This document shows, in pieces, positions 46,013 to 55,440 of a DNA stretch of 64,000 nt. Position numbers and translations under genes: made by a program. Source of the stretch: Gammaproteobacteria bacterium (GTDB lineage Bacteria > Pseudomonadota > Gammaproteobacteria > UBA6186 > Azoamicaceae). The DNA lies in assembly GCA_030431675.1 (NCBI GenBank), contig JAUIIV010000002.1, positions 62,001-126,000 on the forward strand. Reading direction: 5' to 3'. The notes under the pieces are model-generated. The model worked only from the letters and a program-made list of their open reading frames with translations. It did not search any database and was not told where the DNA came from. Position 1 is the stretch's first letter, and each line of letters starts with the position of its first letter.

Positions 46013-47155
46013 ATGCATAAATTCTTTATTTACACGCTCATACTATATCTTACTGGATCAGGGTGGCTATGTTCAAACTGCTGCGCAGAAGCAGCCCCAC
46101 TACAAATAGCTGTAGTCGGTCCATTTAGTGGCGCATATTCTGCCTATGGAAGTCAGCTACTTGCTGGGGCTATGCAAGCTGCAATAGATATTAACAACCA
46201 GGGAGGCATCAACAATGTAGAAATTGAAATAATGCCCCTTGATGATCAATGTGACCCAGATATGGCAATAGCTCGCGCAGATGAAATAATTCGTAGTAAC
46301 AAGTACCATGCAGTAATAGGGCATGTTTGCTCATCAGCAAGTTTAGCTACAGCAAAAGTATATGCCCAGCAAAACATATTAGTAGTAAGCCCCACCGCCA
46401 CAAATCCTAAGCTAACACAAAATCATATAAACACTTTTTTCAGAATAAGTGGTAATGATTTGCAGCAAAGTGTAACTGCAGCAGAGTTTATCGCCAAGAA
46501 ATTAGGTAGCAAGCGTATAGCTGTGTTGCATGATAATGAGCTTTACAGCAAAGAATTAGCTGACTTAGTTGCAGAGCATCTAATTCATCTAGAGACGACT
46601 CCAGCTATGTATCAGACAGTAGCTAGGGGGACACGTAATTTTACAAATTTAATTAAAAAGATGGCTAATCTAGATGTTGATGCAATATATTTTGCAGGTC
46701 TATACCCAGAGGTAGCAGCATTAGCAAATGCTTTAAATACTCTACAAATGCAAATCCCTCTTATCTCTGCAGATGCTATAGCTTTAGAACAATTTGCAGC
46801 AGAACTTAATTCTACAGAGTCTGCTAATAATGTAATGTTAACCTTTGCAACAGATCCTAACCAACTAGTATCTAGCCGTAACTTATTACAAGCTATGCAG
46901 GAGAATAATTTTTCTACTACAGGTTATGCACTATATGCCTATGCCTCAGTACAGGTAATTGCGAATGCAATGCAGAACACAAATAAACTGGAAGGTAAAG
47001 ATTTGGCTAATTGGTTACATCATCATCCAGTAGATACAGTGCTAGGAAAAAAATCTTGGGATACTAATGGTGATATTACTGATCACGAGTTTAAAATGTA
47101 TGCCTGGCAAACAGACAAAGACAAGTTAGTACTAAAAAAATTATTGCCAAACTAA
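46013..47155 (+). CDS. Periplasmic branched-chain amino acid-type ABC binding protein
   Basis: About 380 residues from the ATG at 46013, giving a signal peptide (MHKFFIYTLILYLTGSGWLC, possibly a lipoprotein Cys). The longer frame to 45827 is antisense to yadG. The mature domain is a type I periplasmic binding fold of the LivJ/Leu-Ile-Val group (LQIAVVGPFSGAYSAYGSQL; AVIGHVCSSASLATAKVY; VVSPTATNPKLT; KRIAVLHDNELYSKELAD). No liv permease genes are adjacent, so it may be an orphan sensor or work with distant transporters. Its stop overlaps the convergent pilin gene by 4 nt. Confidence 0.88.
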   Translation: MHKFFIYTLILYLTGSGWLCSNCCAEAAPLQIAVVGPFSGAYSAYGSQLLAGAMQAAIDINNQGGINNVEIEIMPLDDQCDPDMAIARADEIIRSNKYHAVIGHVCSSASLATAKVYAQQNILVVSPTATNPKLTQNHINTFFRISGNDLQQSVTAAEFIAKKLGSKRIAVLHDNELYSKELADLVAEHLIHLETTPAMYQTVARGTRNFTNLIKKMANLDVDAIYFAGLYPEVAALANALNTLQMQIPLISADAIALEQFAAELNSTESANNVMLTFATDPNQLVSSRNLLQAMQENNFSTTGYALYAYASVQVIANAMQNTNKLEGKDLANWLHHHPVDTVLGKKSWDTNGDITDHEFKMYAWQTDKDKLVLKKLLPN

Positions 47156-47652
47156 AACGTATTATCAGTTACAACTGCCTGTTGACATTGTGCTGGTAAG
47201 TAAGTGGCATACGCAACTGTAGTACTTGCGGAATAACCACAATTCCAAGTAACTATACTACTGCCTGCAGAAGGACAAACCATTAATTCTAAAGCTTCGC
47301 CTCCGCCACTTTCTAAGCCAAGCTGGGTTAAATCATAATCTACCATTACACAACCATAATTATGACGTACAAGTTGATCTAGATACTCTGGCTTATCTGA
47401 AGCCCCTGAAGCAATATGCACTTCACTAGTTACACCAAATGTCGTACCAAAACTGTGTCCTTCCATAACCTCAATTTTTACTGATTCTACTAATGGCAAT
47501 AAGGAAGCAACCCGTGATCGCATTACATAATTGCTATACGATGGCGTAGCTACTACTGCTAGCATACTAATAATAGCTACCACTACCATCAACTCGACTA
47601 GCGAGAATGCTGGTACGGCGCCACTTATAGTACTTTTGTTTATGCAACGCAT
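47152..47652 (-). CDS. Type IV pilin-like protein (intact)
   Basis: A 166-residue prepilin with leader MRCINKSTISGAVPA and mature start FSLVELMVVVAIISMLAVVA, Glu5 retained. The residue before the cleavage point is Ala rather than the usual Gly, which some prepilin peptidases tolerate. Two C-terminal cysteine pairs (VCPSAG / WNCGYS and PAQCQQ) may form the D-loop. It stands alone, convergent with the binding-protein gene, and is the only intact pilin gene in the window. Confidence 0.85.
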   Translation of the reverse strand: MRCINKSTISGAVPAFSLVELMVVVAIISMLAVVATPSYSNYVMRSRVASLLPLVESVKIEVMEGHSFGTTFGVTSEVHIASGASDKPEYLDQLVRHNYGCVMVDYDLTQLGLESGGGEALELMVCPSAGSSIVTWNCGYSASTTVAYATYLPAQCQQAVVTDNTF

Positions 47653-47746
47653 AACTACACCTTTTTACGGTTGTCCTAATTAAATTATAAACTATGGTGA
47701 TAGAACTTGTGAGCCAAACAACTAATATTGTGCTATAAGTACTGTT

Positions 47747-48946
47747 ATGCAGAATTTCATGGAAGATCCAGTTGTTATAGTAGGATATGCACGTACCCCG
47801 CTTGGGGCCTTTCAGGGTGTGTTATCATCTATTAGCGCCACAGAGCTTGGAGCCTGCGCCGTTACCGCTGCTATAAATAATGCTAACCTCAACCCCAGCC
47901 AGGTCCATGCATTAAACATGGGATGCGTATTACCTGCCAGTCTAGGCCAAGCGCCAGCTAGACAAGTGGCCCTAGGTGCAAAATTAAACCCTAGTGTAAC
48001 TTGCGTTACAGTAAATAAAGTTTGTGGCTCAGGCATGAAAGCAGTAATGGATGCCCAAGATATACTTTATCTTAATGATCCAACCAGACAAATTTATGTC
48101 GCGGGTGGCATGGAGAGTATGACAAGATCACCATATATGTTAACCAATGCTCGATCTGGCTATAGAATGGGTAATGCAGAAATGATAGATCATTTGCTAT
48201 TAGATGGTATAACTGATGCTTATAGTAAAAAATCTATGGGAATTTATGCTGACGACACTGCAAAAGAATTTAATATAACCCGCGATGAACAAGATGACTT
48301 TGCTATACGCTCTTTAGAGCGGGCGCAAAGTTCTATAGAGACGAATGCTTTTGCCGCTGAGATTTGCCCAGTAACAATTACTGATAAGAAAAAAGGTAAC
48401 TTTGATGTTACTACCGACGAAATTCCGACTAAAGTAAAAGCAAGTAAAATTCCTCAATTAAAACCAGCATTTGTAGAAAATGGCACAGTTACTGCAGCGA
48501 ACTCTAGCTCTATTGCTGATGGTGCTGCAGCATTAGCTATGATGCGTGCAAGCACTGCCAAAAAATTAAGTCTTAAACCAATAGCTAAAATATTAGGCCA
48601 TGCAGAGGCAGCACAAGCACCTGAGTGGTTTACAACTGCTCCTATAAAAGCTATCCAAACATTATTAAACAAATTAAATATGAGTACCAATGATATTGAC
48701 TTGTTTGAAATTAATGAAGCATTTGCGGTAGTAACACTTGCAGCAATTAAGGAATTAAATTTGGATATTAACAAAGTTAATATCCTAGGCGGTGCCTGCG
48801 CCCTAGGACACCCTATAGGCGCTTCTGGAGCCCGCATTATCACAACCCTCCTAAACGCACTAGAGCGTGAAAACAAGACTACTGGATTAGCCTCACTATG
48901 TATTGGCGGCGGCGAAGCCACTGCATTAGTTATAGAACGCTATTGA
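47747..48946 (+). CDS. Acetyl-CoA acetyltransferase (thiolase)
   Basis: A 399-residue thiolase that condenses or cleaves acetoacetyl-CoA. Catalytic Cys lies in NKVCGSGMKAV (near residue 95), the His motif is NEAFAVV, and the second Cys/His region is GGACALGHPIGASGARI near the C-terminus. Length and motifs match AtoB/PhaA-type degradative/biosynthetic thiolases. The ATG at 47747 and an ATG four codons on are both possible. No polyhydroxybutyrate or beta-oxidation partner is adjacent. Confidence 0.93.
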   Translation: MQNFMEDPVVIVGYARTPLGAFQGVLSSISATELGACAVTAAINNANLNPSQVHALNMGCVLPASLGQAPARQVALGAKLNPSVTCVTVNKVCGSGMKAVMDAQDILYLNDPTRQIYVAGGMESMTRSPYMLTNARSGYRMGNAEMIDHLLLDGITDAYSKKSMGIYADDTAKEFNITRDEQDDFAIRSLERAQSSIETNAFAAEICPVTITDKKKGNFDVTTDEIPTKVKASKIPQLKPAFVENGTVTAANSSSIADGAAALAMMRASTAKKLSLKPIAKILGHAEAAQAPEWFTTAPIKAIQTLLNKLNMSTNDIDLFEINEAFAVVTLAAIKELNLDINKVNILGGACALGHPIGASGARIITTLLNALERENKTTGLASLCIGGGEATALVIERY

Positions 48947-48997
48947 CGAGTACGAAAATCCTAACTATTATCATAATAAGTCATACAACTAATAATA

Positions 48998-49642
48998 ATG
49001 GATATAACAATGGCACTAGAACAAGATACCAATTCAGAGCAAAACATAAATATAGAGCCTGAACCAAAAAGTGAAATAAAAAATATCCTACTTATGGTAG
49101 ACGCCCTAGAAGCTAGCTACGAAAAGCGTCTACAAGACTTACAAACAGAATATCAAGCAGATATTGATCAAATGCTAGAAGTTTATAAACAAGAGCGGCA
49201 ACAATTTGACACTGTTTGTGAATCACAAGAACAGCAAATAGCTAGTTTAACTGAAGAATTAGCTAATTCGCAAAAGCTATTCAAAAAAGAATTCGTTGAG
49301 CATAAGATTACCAAAGACAGACTTAATAGTATACTCAACAAACTCAAAGCAGAGGAAGAGCTACTTAACGCTACTAAAGAGCGTATAGCAACAGCAAAAC
49401 TAAAGATAAAACAAGAAACAACTGATCCAATAGACGAGCTACAAGCTGAGACAACCCCCATAGAGCAAGAAATAGAAAAAGCCAATTCTCGTTTTGCGCG
49501 CACTAAAAACCTATTTAAGCAAGTGATCAGCAATAATGCAGATAAACCTTTAGAGGTATCTGAACAAACTGAAACAAAAAAAAGTAGAACAGAGCCTAAA
49601 GCTCCTGCAAATGAGAGCACCGAGAATGGATTCTCGTACTAA
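48998..49642 (+). CDS. Coiled-coil protein of unknown function
   Basis: A 214-residue acidic protein. About residues 30-150 form a long coiled coil (LEASYEKRLQDLQTEYQADI; EELLNATKERIATAKLKIKQ) and the C-terminus is disordered and Lys/Thr/Glu-rich. There is no signal peptide, membrane segment or known domain. An in-frame ATG four codons downstream is an alternative start. It lies 51 bp after the thiolase gene. Confidence 0.65.
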   Translation: MDITMALEQDTNSEQNINIEPEPKSEIKNILLMVDALEASYEKRLQDLQTEYQADIDQMLEVYKQERQQFDTVCESQEQQIASLTEELANSQKLFKKEFVEHKITKDRLNSILNKLKAEEELLNATKERIATAKLKIKQETTDPIDELQAETTPIEQEIEKANSRFARTKNLFKQVISNNADKPLEVSEQTETKKSRTEPKAPANESTENGFSY

Positions 49643-49754
49643 ATCACAAAGTTGAGAGTGGAACAAAATAGTAAAGTTCCAAAAACAAGAGTATAATATC
49701 ACTTAAAATATATTTTATACAAATCTTATAACTCGACGTATTCAATAACTTTAC

Positions 49755-49802
49755 ACCGGTAAATTCCGGAGTCTGGCTACCGTAATGGGACGGTTTACCA
49801 GT
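49755..49802. other. Compact structured element, 48 nt
   Basis: Outer arms ACCGGTAAA (49755-49763) and TTTACCAGT (49794-49802) pair at eight of nine positions. Inside is a second hairpin CCGT / ACGG (49780-49793). The element is G+C-rich against an AT-rich gap between convergent genes and lacks a T-run on either side, so it is not a standard terminator. It may be a small RNA core or a dispersed palindromic repeat. Confidence 0.35.
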
Positions 49803-49812
49803 AAAAAATTAT

Positions 49813-50634
49813 TTAACTAGACAACTCAACACCTAATCTTTGTAATAAATACTTCGCCAATTCCAATCTCTGTGCATTTGTTGCTTCCAACTGCAGCTTA
49901 ATATTTTTTAGCTGTGGCACATACGGATCTAACAGTTGTGGCTGTTGTTCAAAATGTGGACCACTTAAAATCGCCAAACCTTCGCCAACTATAGCTTCTA
50001 CTATTGCCGCTTGCCTATCATAACTAGCCAAAACTGTAATATTTTTATACTTGTCTGCATCAACAAAGTGACCACCACCATTATAATAAACAGTGAACTG
50101 AGTATTCTTTGAAAAAGGAATATCTAATTGCCAATAAATATTTGCTGCTCTAGTGCCAGCAACATTTTGTGGGTCTCGATGATCAAATCCTGAAAATGTT
50201 GGCCCTTCTACCAGGCCAGGAAAGAACTTTAGCTCACGAGTCCCAGACACCTCTAGTACCGGGTCACCCTTGGCAAATTCTATTGCATCCGCAGAAAAGT
50301 AAGCACCAGCACAAATACCCAAAAATTTACCACCATTTGCGACGTAATTACGAATATTCTCTGTGCCCAAACCATGCAGCTGCGCAACATATGGTAAATC
50401 TGCACCTCCAGGTATAACTAATAATGCAGTGTCTTCCTGCCAACTATTACCTAATAAGGTTTTTGGGCTGATGGTGATCACTTCGTATTTATCAGATACT
50501 AGCTCGCGAATAGTCAACACAGTATTAGTTAACGACTGCGGACCAACTCCAGGACCAGCGTATACTAAGATCTTCTCTGCAGCAGACAATGCACTACAAA
50601 ATAAAATAAGTGATATAAAAAATAATCTACGCAT
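49813..50634 (-). CDS. Exported BPL_N (class I glutamine-amidotransferase-like) protein
   Basis: A 273-residue protein with a signal peptide (MRRLFFISLILFCSALSAAE) and a BPL_N domain, the amidotransferase-like fold found at the N-terminus of some biotin ligases. KILVYAGPGVGPQSL starts the domain. LLVIPGGADLPYV and the nucleophile elbow GGKFLGICAGAYFSA (Cys near residue 109) follow, and YYNGGGHFV supplies a late His. Enzyme activity is unknown for stand-alone, periplasmic members. It lies 4 nt after the lapB stop, so it is probably co-transcribed with lapB. Confidence 0.85.
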   Translation of the reverse strand: MRRLFFISLILFCSALSAAEKILVYAGPGVGPQSLTNTVLTIRELVSDKYEVITISPKTLLGNSWQEDTALLVIPGGADLPYVAQLHGLGTENIRNYVANGGKFLGICAGAYFSADAIEFAKGDPVLEVSGTRELKFFPGLVEGPTFSGFDHRDPQNVAGTRAANIYWQLDIPFSKNTQFTVYYNGGGHFVDADKYKNITVLASYDRQAAIVEAIVGEGLAILSGPHFEQQPQLLDPYVPQLKNIKLQLEATNAQRLELAKYLLQRLGVELSS

Positions 50635-50637
50635 AAT

Positions 50638-51555
50638 TTAACTAGCCGGTATTGGTTTAATTACATCCCAGTTTCTGCAACTAGGACAGTGCCACTGTAA
50701 CTTACTCGCCGTAAAGCCACATTGATCACAACGATATCTAGTATAACTAGCACCGTCTTGTACAAAATCAAAAGCCCTAGTTGTTACATCTGCTAACTTG
50801 TAACAATCGATTAAATCATTAATAATCAATGAGAAGTAATCTATGTCTTTGCTTGCAATGTGTTTATAAATCTTAATAGCTTTATTAAAATTACCAGATA
50901 ACTTCTCAAGTTTTGCACGCAATATTAACGCCCGCACGCTTTGCCTACAAACACGCAAAGCTCTACCTACATTCTTTTTTGCTATAGGCAAATCTTTTAT
51001 ATCTATTGCCTCTTCAGCTAGCTCGCAATAGAAATGGGCAATCTCTGCCCGTAAATCATAACCTGTTAGCTCCTGCATTTGTTCTGCAACTTTAATTGCC
51101 GATAACCATTCGCTACCTTGCTGATACAGTTCTAATAAATGCTGTAAACTCTCTTCTAATTGGATTTTATGAGCCACCAATTCTAATAGCAAAGCTTCTG
51201 CCCTATCTAGAACCCCTGCTGCTAGGTAATCACGAGCTAACTCTAACTGAGCAAGTGACTTTTGCTGAGAAGATAGGGTATTACGTGACAACAAACCTTG
51301 ATGTAAACGAATTGCTCTTTCCAACTCGCCACGTTTACGAAATACATTACCAAGTGTAAGATGAGTATCAACTGAATCTTCGTCTACCTCAGGCATACGT
51401 ACCAAAGTATCTATAGCTGGATCTGGTTGTTTACTAATATCAAAATCTGCACGGAAAAAAAATTTTGGCTTGAATGTTTTATTAGAGCTACGACGCCCTA
51501 CCAGCCAGCCTGAGTAAGCCGCTACTGGTAGCAACAAAAAAAACCACACTTCCAT
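50638..51555 (-). CDS. lapB: Lipopolysaccharide assembly protein LapB (YciM), short form
   Basis: A 305-residue inner-membrane-anchored TPR protein that regulates LpxC turnover and LPS assembly. It has the N-terminal anchor MEVWFFLLLPVAAYSGWLVG, TPR-like repeats (residues about 60-260) and the C-terminal rubredoxin-like zinc site YRCDQCGFTASKLQWHCPSCRNWD. It is about 85 residues shorter than E. coli LapB, so some TPR units are missing. In many gammaproteobacteria ihfB and lapA lie between rpsA and lapB; neither is here. A terminator separates it from rpsA, so it needs its own promoter. Confidence 0.9.
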   Translation of the reverse strand: MEVWFFLLLPVAAYSGWLVGRRSSNKTFKPKFFFRADFDISKQPDPAIDTLVRMPEVDEDSVDTHLTLGNVFRKRGELERAIRLHQGLLSRNTLSSQQKSLAQLELARDYLAAGVLDRAEALLLELVAHKIQLEESLQHLLELYQQGSEWLSAIKVAEQMQELTGYDLRAEIAHFYCELAEEAIDIKDLPIAKKNVGRALRVCRQSVRALILRAKLEKLSGNFNKAIKIYKHIASKDIDYFSLIINDLIDCYKLADVTTRAFDFVQDGASYTRYRCDQCGFTASKLQWHCPSCRNWDVIKPIPAS

Positions 51556-51582
51556 ATTTGCTCTCTTGTGAAGCTACTGATT

Positions 51583-51632
51583 AAAAAAGGCAAACGGTGT
51601 AATTGTTAACAACAACAAACACCGTTTGCCTT
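51583..51632 (-). terminator. Rho-independent terminator of rpsA
   Basis: Perfect 14-bp arms AAGGCAAACGGTGT (51587-51600) and ACACCGTTTGCCTT (51619-51632) are followed on the minus strand by a run of six T (51583-51588). It begins 23 bases after the rpsA stop codon. This is the clearest terminator in the window. Confidence 0.93.
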
Positions 51633-51654
51633 AGTAGATGATTGATGTGGACGC

Positions 51655-53334
51655 TTATTCGCGACCTTCAATCTTATCCTTCCACACATCGCCAAGTGTC
51701 GTACCACTTGCATCTTCACCGCTGCGATTAAACTCACGCAGAGTCTCTTCTTCATCAGCGATATCTTTAGCTTTAACTGATAATGCTAAAGTTCGATTTT
51801 TACGATCCACATTAACGATTTTCGCTTCAATAGAATCACCAACACTAACTACAGAATTGGCATCATCCACCATGTCTCTAGATAGTTCAGAAGCTTTTAT
51901 AGTACCTTCTACTTCTTCAGCTAAAGTAACTACCACAGTCTTAGGTTCAACTTCCTTAACTGTTCCTGTAACTACAGAACCTTTGCCATTTTCAGCAGTA
52001 TACATAGAGAATGGATCTTGAATTAATTGCTTAACACCAAGAGAAATTCTCTCACGCTCTGCATCCACAGCTAATACTATAGCTTCTACATCTTGGCCCT
52101 TCTTGTACTGACGTACTAGCTCTTCACCAGTTTCATTCCAAGATAAATCAGACAAGTGAATTAAACCATCAATACCGCCATCTAAGCCAATAAAGATACC
52201 AAAGTCAGTGATAGATTTAATCTTACCTTCAACTTTGTCACCTTTGTTGTAGTTCTGCGCAAAGGCATCCCATGGATTATCCTGGCACTGTTTAAGACCT
52301 AATGAAATACGTCTGCGCTCTTCATCAATGTCCAGTACCATCACTTCCGCTTCAACACCTAATTGCACAACTTTGCTTGGGTGGATATTTTTGTTAGTCC
52401 AGTCCATCTCTGACACGTGTACCAAACCTTCAACGCCTTCTTCAATCTCTACGAAACAACCGTAATCAGTAATATTTGTAACCTTACCAACTAGCTTCGT
52501 GCCTTCAACATAACGCTGCTTGATATCAGCCCAAGGATCTGAGCCTAGTTGCTTCAATCCTAGAGATACACGTGACTTCTCACGATCAAACTTCAATACT
52601 TTAACATCTAGTTCTTGGCCAACTGATACTACTTCGCTTGGATGTTTAACTCTACGCCATGCCATATCAGTAATGTGTAATAGACCATCAATACCACCTA
52701 AATCAACAAAAGCACCATAATCGGTTAGGTTCTTCACCACACCTTTTACTTCTTGGCCTTCTTGTAAAGAGTTAAGCAGTTCTTCACGTTCAGCACTGCC
52801 CTCAGTTTCCATAACTGAACGGCGTGATACTACAACGTTATTACGTTTTTGATCGAGTTTAATGACCTTAAACTCCATCTCTTTACCTTCTAAATTAACT
52901 GAATCACGTACCGGACGCACATCTACCAAAGAGCCTGGTAGGAAAGCGCGTATAGATTCTAGTTCTACGGTAAAACCACCTTTAACCTTACCGCTAATTA
53001 CACCTACAACTGGCTCTTGCTTTTCAAAAGCTTCTCGTAAACCAACCCATGCCTTAGCACGTTTAGCTTTTTCTCTTGATAGTCGAGTTTCACCCCAACC
53101 ATTTTCTAATGCCTCTAGAGCTACTTCTACTTCGTCACCAACATTTACTTCAACGTTGCCTTCGGCATCAGTAAATTGCTGAACAGGAACATAACCCTCT
53201 GATTTTAGGCCAACATTAATTGTCACCAAATCATTAGCAATATCTAGGACCTTACCAGTCACAATTGCTCCAGGGTACATTTTATTTTCGGAAATGCTAT
53301 TTTCAAATAGCTCTTGGAAAGACTCTGCCATCAT
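51655..53334 (-). CDS. rpsA: 30S ribosomal protein S1
   Basis: A 559-residue protein with six S1 RNA-binding repeats, for example [60 protein letters not shown] and [20 protein letters not shown]. Length equals the 557 residues or so of enterobacterial S1. It helps mRNA binding and unfolding at the 30S platform. GAGGT precedes the first ATG by an ideal distance; the second ATG (53331) gives MAESFQ and is equally plausible. It lies downstream of cmk in the conserved aroA-cmk-rpsA order and ends at a strong terminator. Confidence 0.96.
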   Translation of the reverse strand: MMAESFQELFENSISENKMYPGAIVTGKVLDIANDLVTINVGLKSEGYVPVQQFTDAEGNVEVNVGDEVEVALEALENGWGETRLSREKAKRAKAWVGLREAFEKQEPVVGVISGKVKGGFTVELESIRAFLPGSLVDVRPVRDSVNLEGKEMEFKVIKLDQKRNNVVVSRRSVMETEGSAEREELLNSLQEGQEVKGVVKNLTDYGAFVDLGGIDGLLHITDMAWRRVKHPSEVVSVGQELDVKVLKFDREKSRVSLGLKQLGSDPWADIKQRYVEGTKLVGKVTNITDYGCFVEIEEGVEGLVHVSEMDWTNKNIHPSKVVQLGVEAEVMVLDIDEERRRISLGLKQCQDNPWDAFAQNYNKGDKVEGKIKSITDFGIFIGLDGGIDGLIHLSDLSWNETGEELVRQYKKGQDVEAIVLAVDAERERISLGVKQLIQDPFSMYTAENGKGSVVTGTVKEVEPKTVVVTLAEEVEGTIKASELSRDMVDDANSVVSVGDSIEAKIVNVDRKNRTLALSVKAKDIADEEETLREFNRSGEDASGTTLGDVWKDKIEGRE

Positions 53335-53418
53335 TTTTTTACCTCAAATCTCTGCATAATCTTGACAATAAATGCACAAGTTACGCAGGCCTGATATTAA
53401 TTTACATAAGAACACGCT

Positions 53419-54090
53419 TCAATCGGCAGGTAATCGCTCTTTAGCAATACCAACCACCTTGGCAACCACCTCATCGATTCTGAGCTCGGTAGTATCTATA
53501 ACCACCGCATCTGCAGCTGGCTTCAGGGGCGCCACAGCACGTGTCTTATCCCTCTCATCTCGAGCCACGATCTGTGCCTCAAGCTCTGCAAGATTAACAT
53601 CAAAGCCACTGTCCTTCAACTGCAAATAACGCCGTTTTGCCCGTTCTGCGGGGCTTGCATCCAGATATATTTTGCAAAATGCCTGCGGGAACACAACTGT
53701 GCCCATATCTCGCCCATCGGCAACCAAGCCAGGCGACTTAGCAAAAGAGCGTTGTACGTCCAACAGAGCTGCACGTACAGGCTCGTGTACGCCAATTTCA
53801 GATGCTACAGCACCAACCCTCTCACTGCGAATTTCTGCGGTTATATTATCATCCTCAAGATACACCTGATCGTTTAGAAAGACTATTGGAAAAGTATGAG
53901 CTATCTTCGTCACAGCCTCAATATCAGCCCTATCTACATCTTTTTCTAAGAGCATGTAACCCAAGGCCCGATACAAAGCCCCACTGTCTAGCAAATTCCA
54001 ATGCAATTGCAAAGCCACCTCACGGCTCACTACACCCTTGCCAGAGCCTCCTGGGCCATCAATAGTTAATACCGGCGTCGGATCAGACAT
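53419..54090 (-). CDS. cmk: Cytidylate kinase
   Basis: A 223-residue NMP kinase that phosphorylates CMP and dCMP. The P-loop GPGGSGKG is at residues 12-19. VADGRDMGTVVFP and RAKRRYLQLKDSG near the lid are family landmarks. The start overlaps the aroA stop by 8 nt, indicating translational coupling in the conserved aroA-cmk-rpsA order. Confidence 0.95.
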   Translation of the reverse strand: MSDPTPVLTIDGPGGSGKGVVSREVALQLHWNLLDSGALYRALGYMLLEKDVDRADIEAVTKIAHTFPIVFLNDQVYLEDDNITAEIRSERVGAVASEIGVHEPVRAALLDVQRSFAKSPGLVADGRDMGTVVFPQAFCKIYLDASPAERAKRRYLQLKDSGFDVNLAELEAQIVARDERDKTRAVAPLKPAADAVVIDTTELRIDEVVAKVVGIAKERLPAD

Positions 54091-55300
54091 GAGTACTCTC
54101 CCTTAGTAAGGTGAAAAAATTTGGAAATGAAGTATCTACACACTCCATATCTTGAATTATTATTTCTTGCTTGGCAACTAACCTTGCTATAGCAAACATC
54201 ATAGCTATACGATGATCACCACCACTGCTAACCATCCCCCCCTGTATAATACCACCTTCTACCGTCAAACCATCTACTAACTCTTTCGCATTAATACCTA
54301 GCTGCTGCAAGCCTGCCACTATCTGCTTTATCCTATCGCTTTCTTTATATCGCAACTCTCCTGCTCCACGAATTATGCTAACACCATCGGCACATGCTGC
54401 AGCCAAACATAAAATAGGAATTTCATCTATAAGGCGCGGTATTATTTCAGCATCTATGGTAAATGGTTCTAGCTTGTTAACACCACGGACTCGAATATCA
54501 GCGCGCAGCTCACCATTTACTACTTTTACATTTACAAGAGAGATATTGGCACCCATCTTCTGTAATACTTCAAGAACTGCATTGCGCGTAGGATTGATCC
54601 CAATATCTGGTAAAAAAATATCAGACTGATGTGTAATAGTTGCCGCAACAATAAAAAAAGCTGCTGCTGAGATATCACCAGGAATAACTATATCGTCACT
54701 AAAGTTATCCAATAAAATTTCTGTATGGTCGCGACAAGTATACGGAGTTGTCACCGTACTAGTACCAGTAGTATAAATGTCTGCCAATGTAATAGCCGAC
54801 TTCACCTGAGCACTTGCTACAGATAATGAATAGTTTATCGCATGCAATGTTTGCCCCCCTTCGATATTAAGTGGCGCAAAATTATCTTCTCTAGCTGCAG
54901 TTATTTTTGCACCCATAAGTCTTAATGGCGCTATAACGCGATGCATAGGCCTACGCTGAATTGATAAATCACCTGTAATACTGCTAGAAAACCTCTGTGC
55001 AGCTAACAAACCGGTAAGTAATCTTATTGTAGTGCCAGAATTGCCAACATCAATAATATCAGAGGGTTGTTGCAAGCCATGTATGCCAACAGCATGTATT
55101 ACAAGGGTATTTGCAGATTCTGTAGAAAAAGAGACCCCTAACGCAGCCAACGCATCACGTGTCGCCAAACAATCATAACTCTGTAAACAGTTACGTAAAA
55201 AAATCGTACGTCCAGCATCAGCGATAGCACCAAAAATTAACGCCCTATGCGTTATAGATTTATCCCCTGGGATATGAATTATACCACGTAAGTTTTGCAT
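54083..55300 (-). CDS. aroA: 3-phosphoshikimate 1-carboxyvinyltransferase (EPSP synthase)
   Basis: A 405-residue shikimate-pathway enzyme. LRGIIHIPGDKSITHRALIF (residues 3-22), DVGNSGTTIRLLTGLLA and the later YKESDRIKQIVAGLQQLG are the PEP/S3P site signatures. It is slightly short at the N-terminus relative to E. coli; a stop codon lies two codons upstream, so the ATG at 55300 is forced. First gene of the aroA-cmk-rpsA unit. Confidence 0.95.
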   Translation of the reverse strand: MQNLRGIIHIPGDKSITHRALIFGAIADAGRTIFLRNCLQSYDCLATRDALAALGVSFSTESANTLVIHAVGIHGLQQPSDIIDVGNSGTTIRLLTGLLAAQRFSSSITGDLSIQRRPMHRVIAPLRLMGAKITAAREDNFAPLNIEGGQTLHAINYSLSVASAQVKSAITLADIYTTGTSTVTTPYTCRDHTEILLDNFSDDIVIPGDISAAAFFIVAATITHQSDIFLPDIGINPTRNAVLEVLQKMGANISLVNVKVVNGELRADIRVRGVNKLEPFTIDAEIIPRLIDEIPILCLAAACADGVSIIRGAGELRYKESDRIKQIVAGLQQLGINAKELVDGLTVEGGIIQGGMVSSGGDHRIAMMFAIARLVAKQEIIIQDMECVDTSFPNFFTLLRESTHV

Positions 55301-55440
55301 CTTTTAATCAATGTTGTATTAGAATTTTTCTAAGCATAACTTTTGTTGATACGCATTCGCAACCCGCAATTAGTTCATTGACTAGATGGAGGTAAGTAGA
55401 TAGTATCATCGTAAATACTTTATATAGGAGATTTGAATTT

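Noticed and set aside
48454..48921. 155-codon minus-strand frame inside the thiolase gene
   Set aside because: Antisense shadow of conserved thiolase motifs.
52862..53182. Long plus-strand open frame inside rpsA
   Set aside because: It is antisense to a universally conserved gene with six S1 repeats; Ser/Thr-rich shadow composition and no ribosome binding site.
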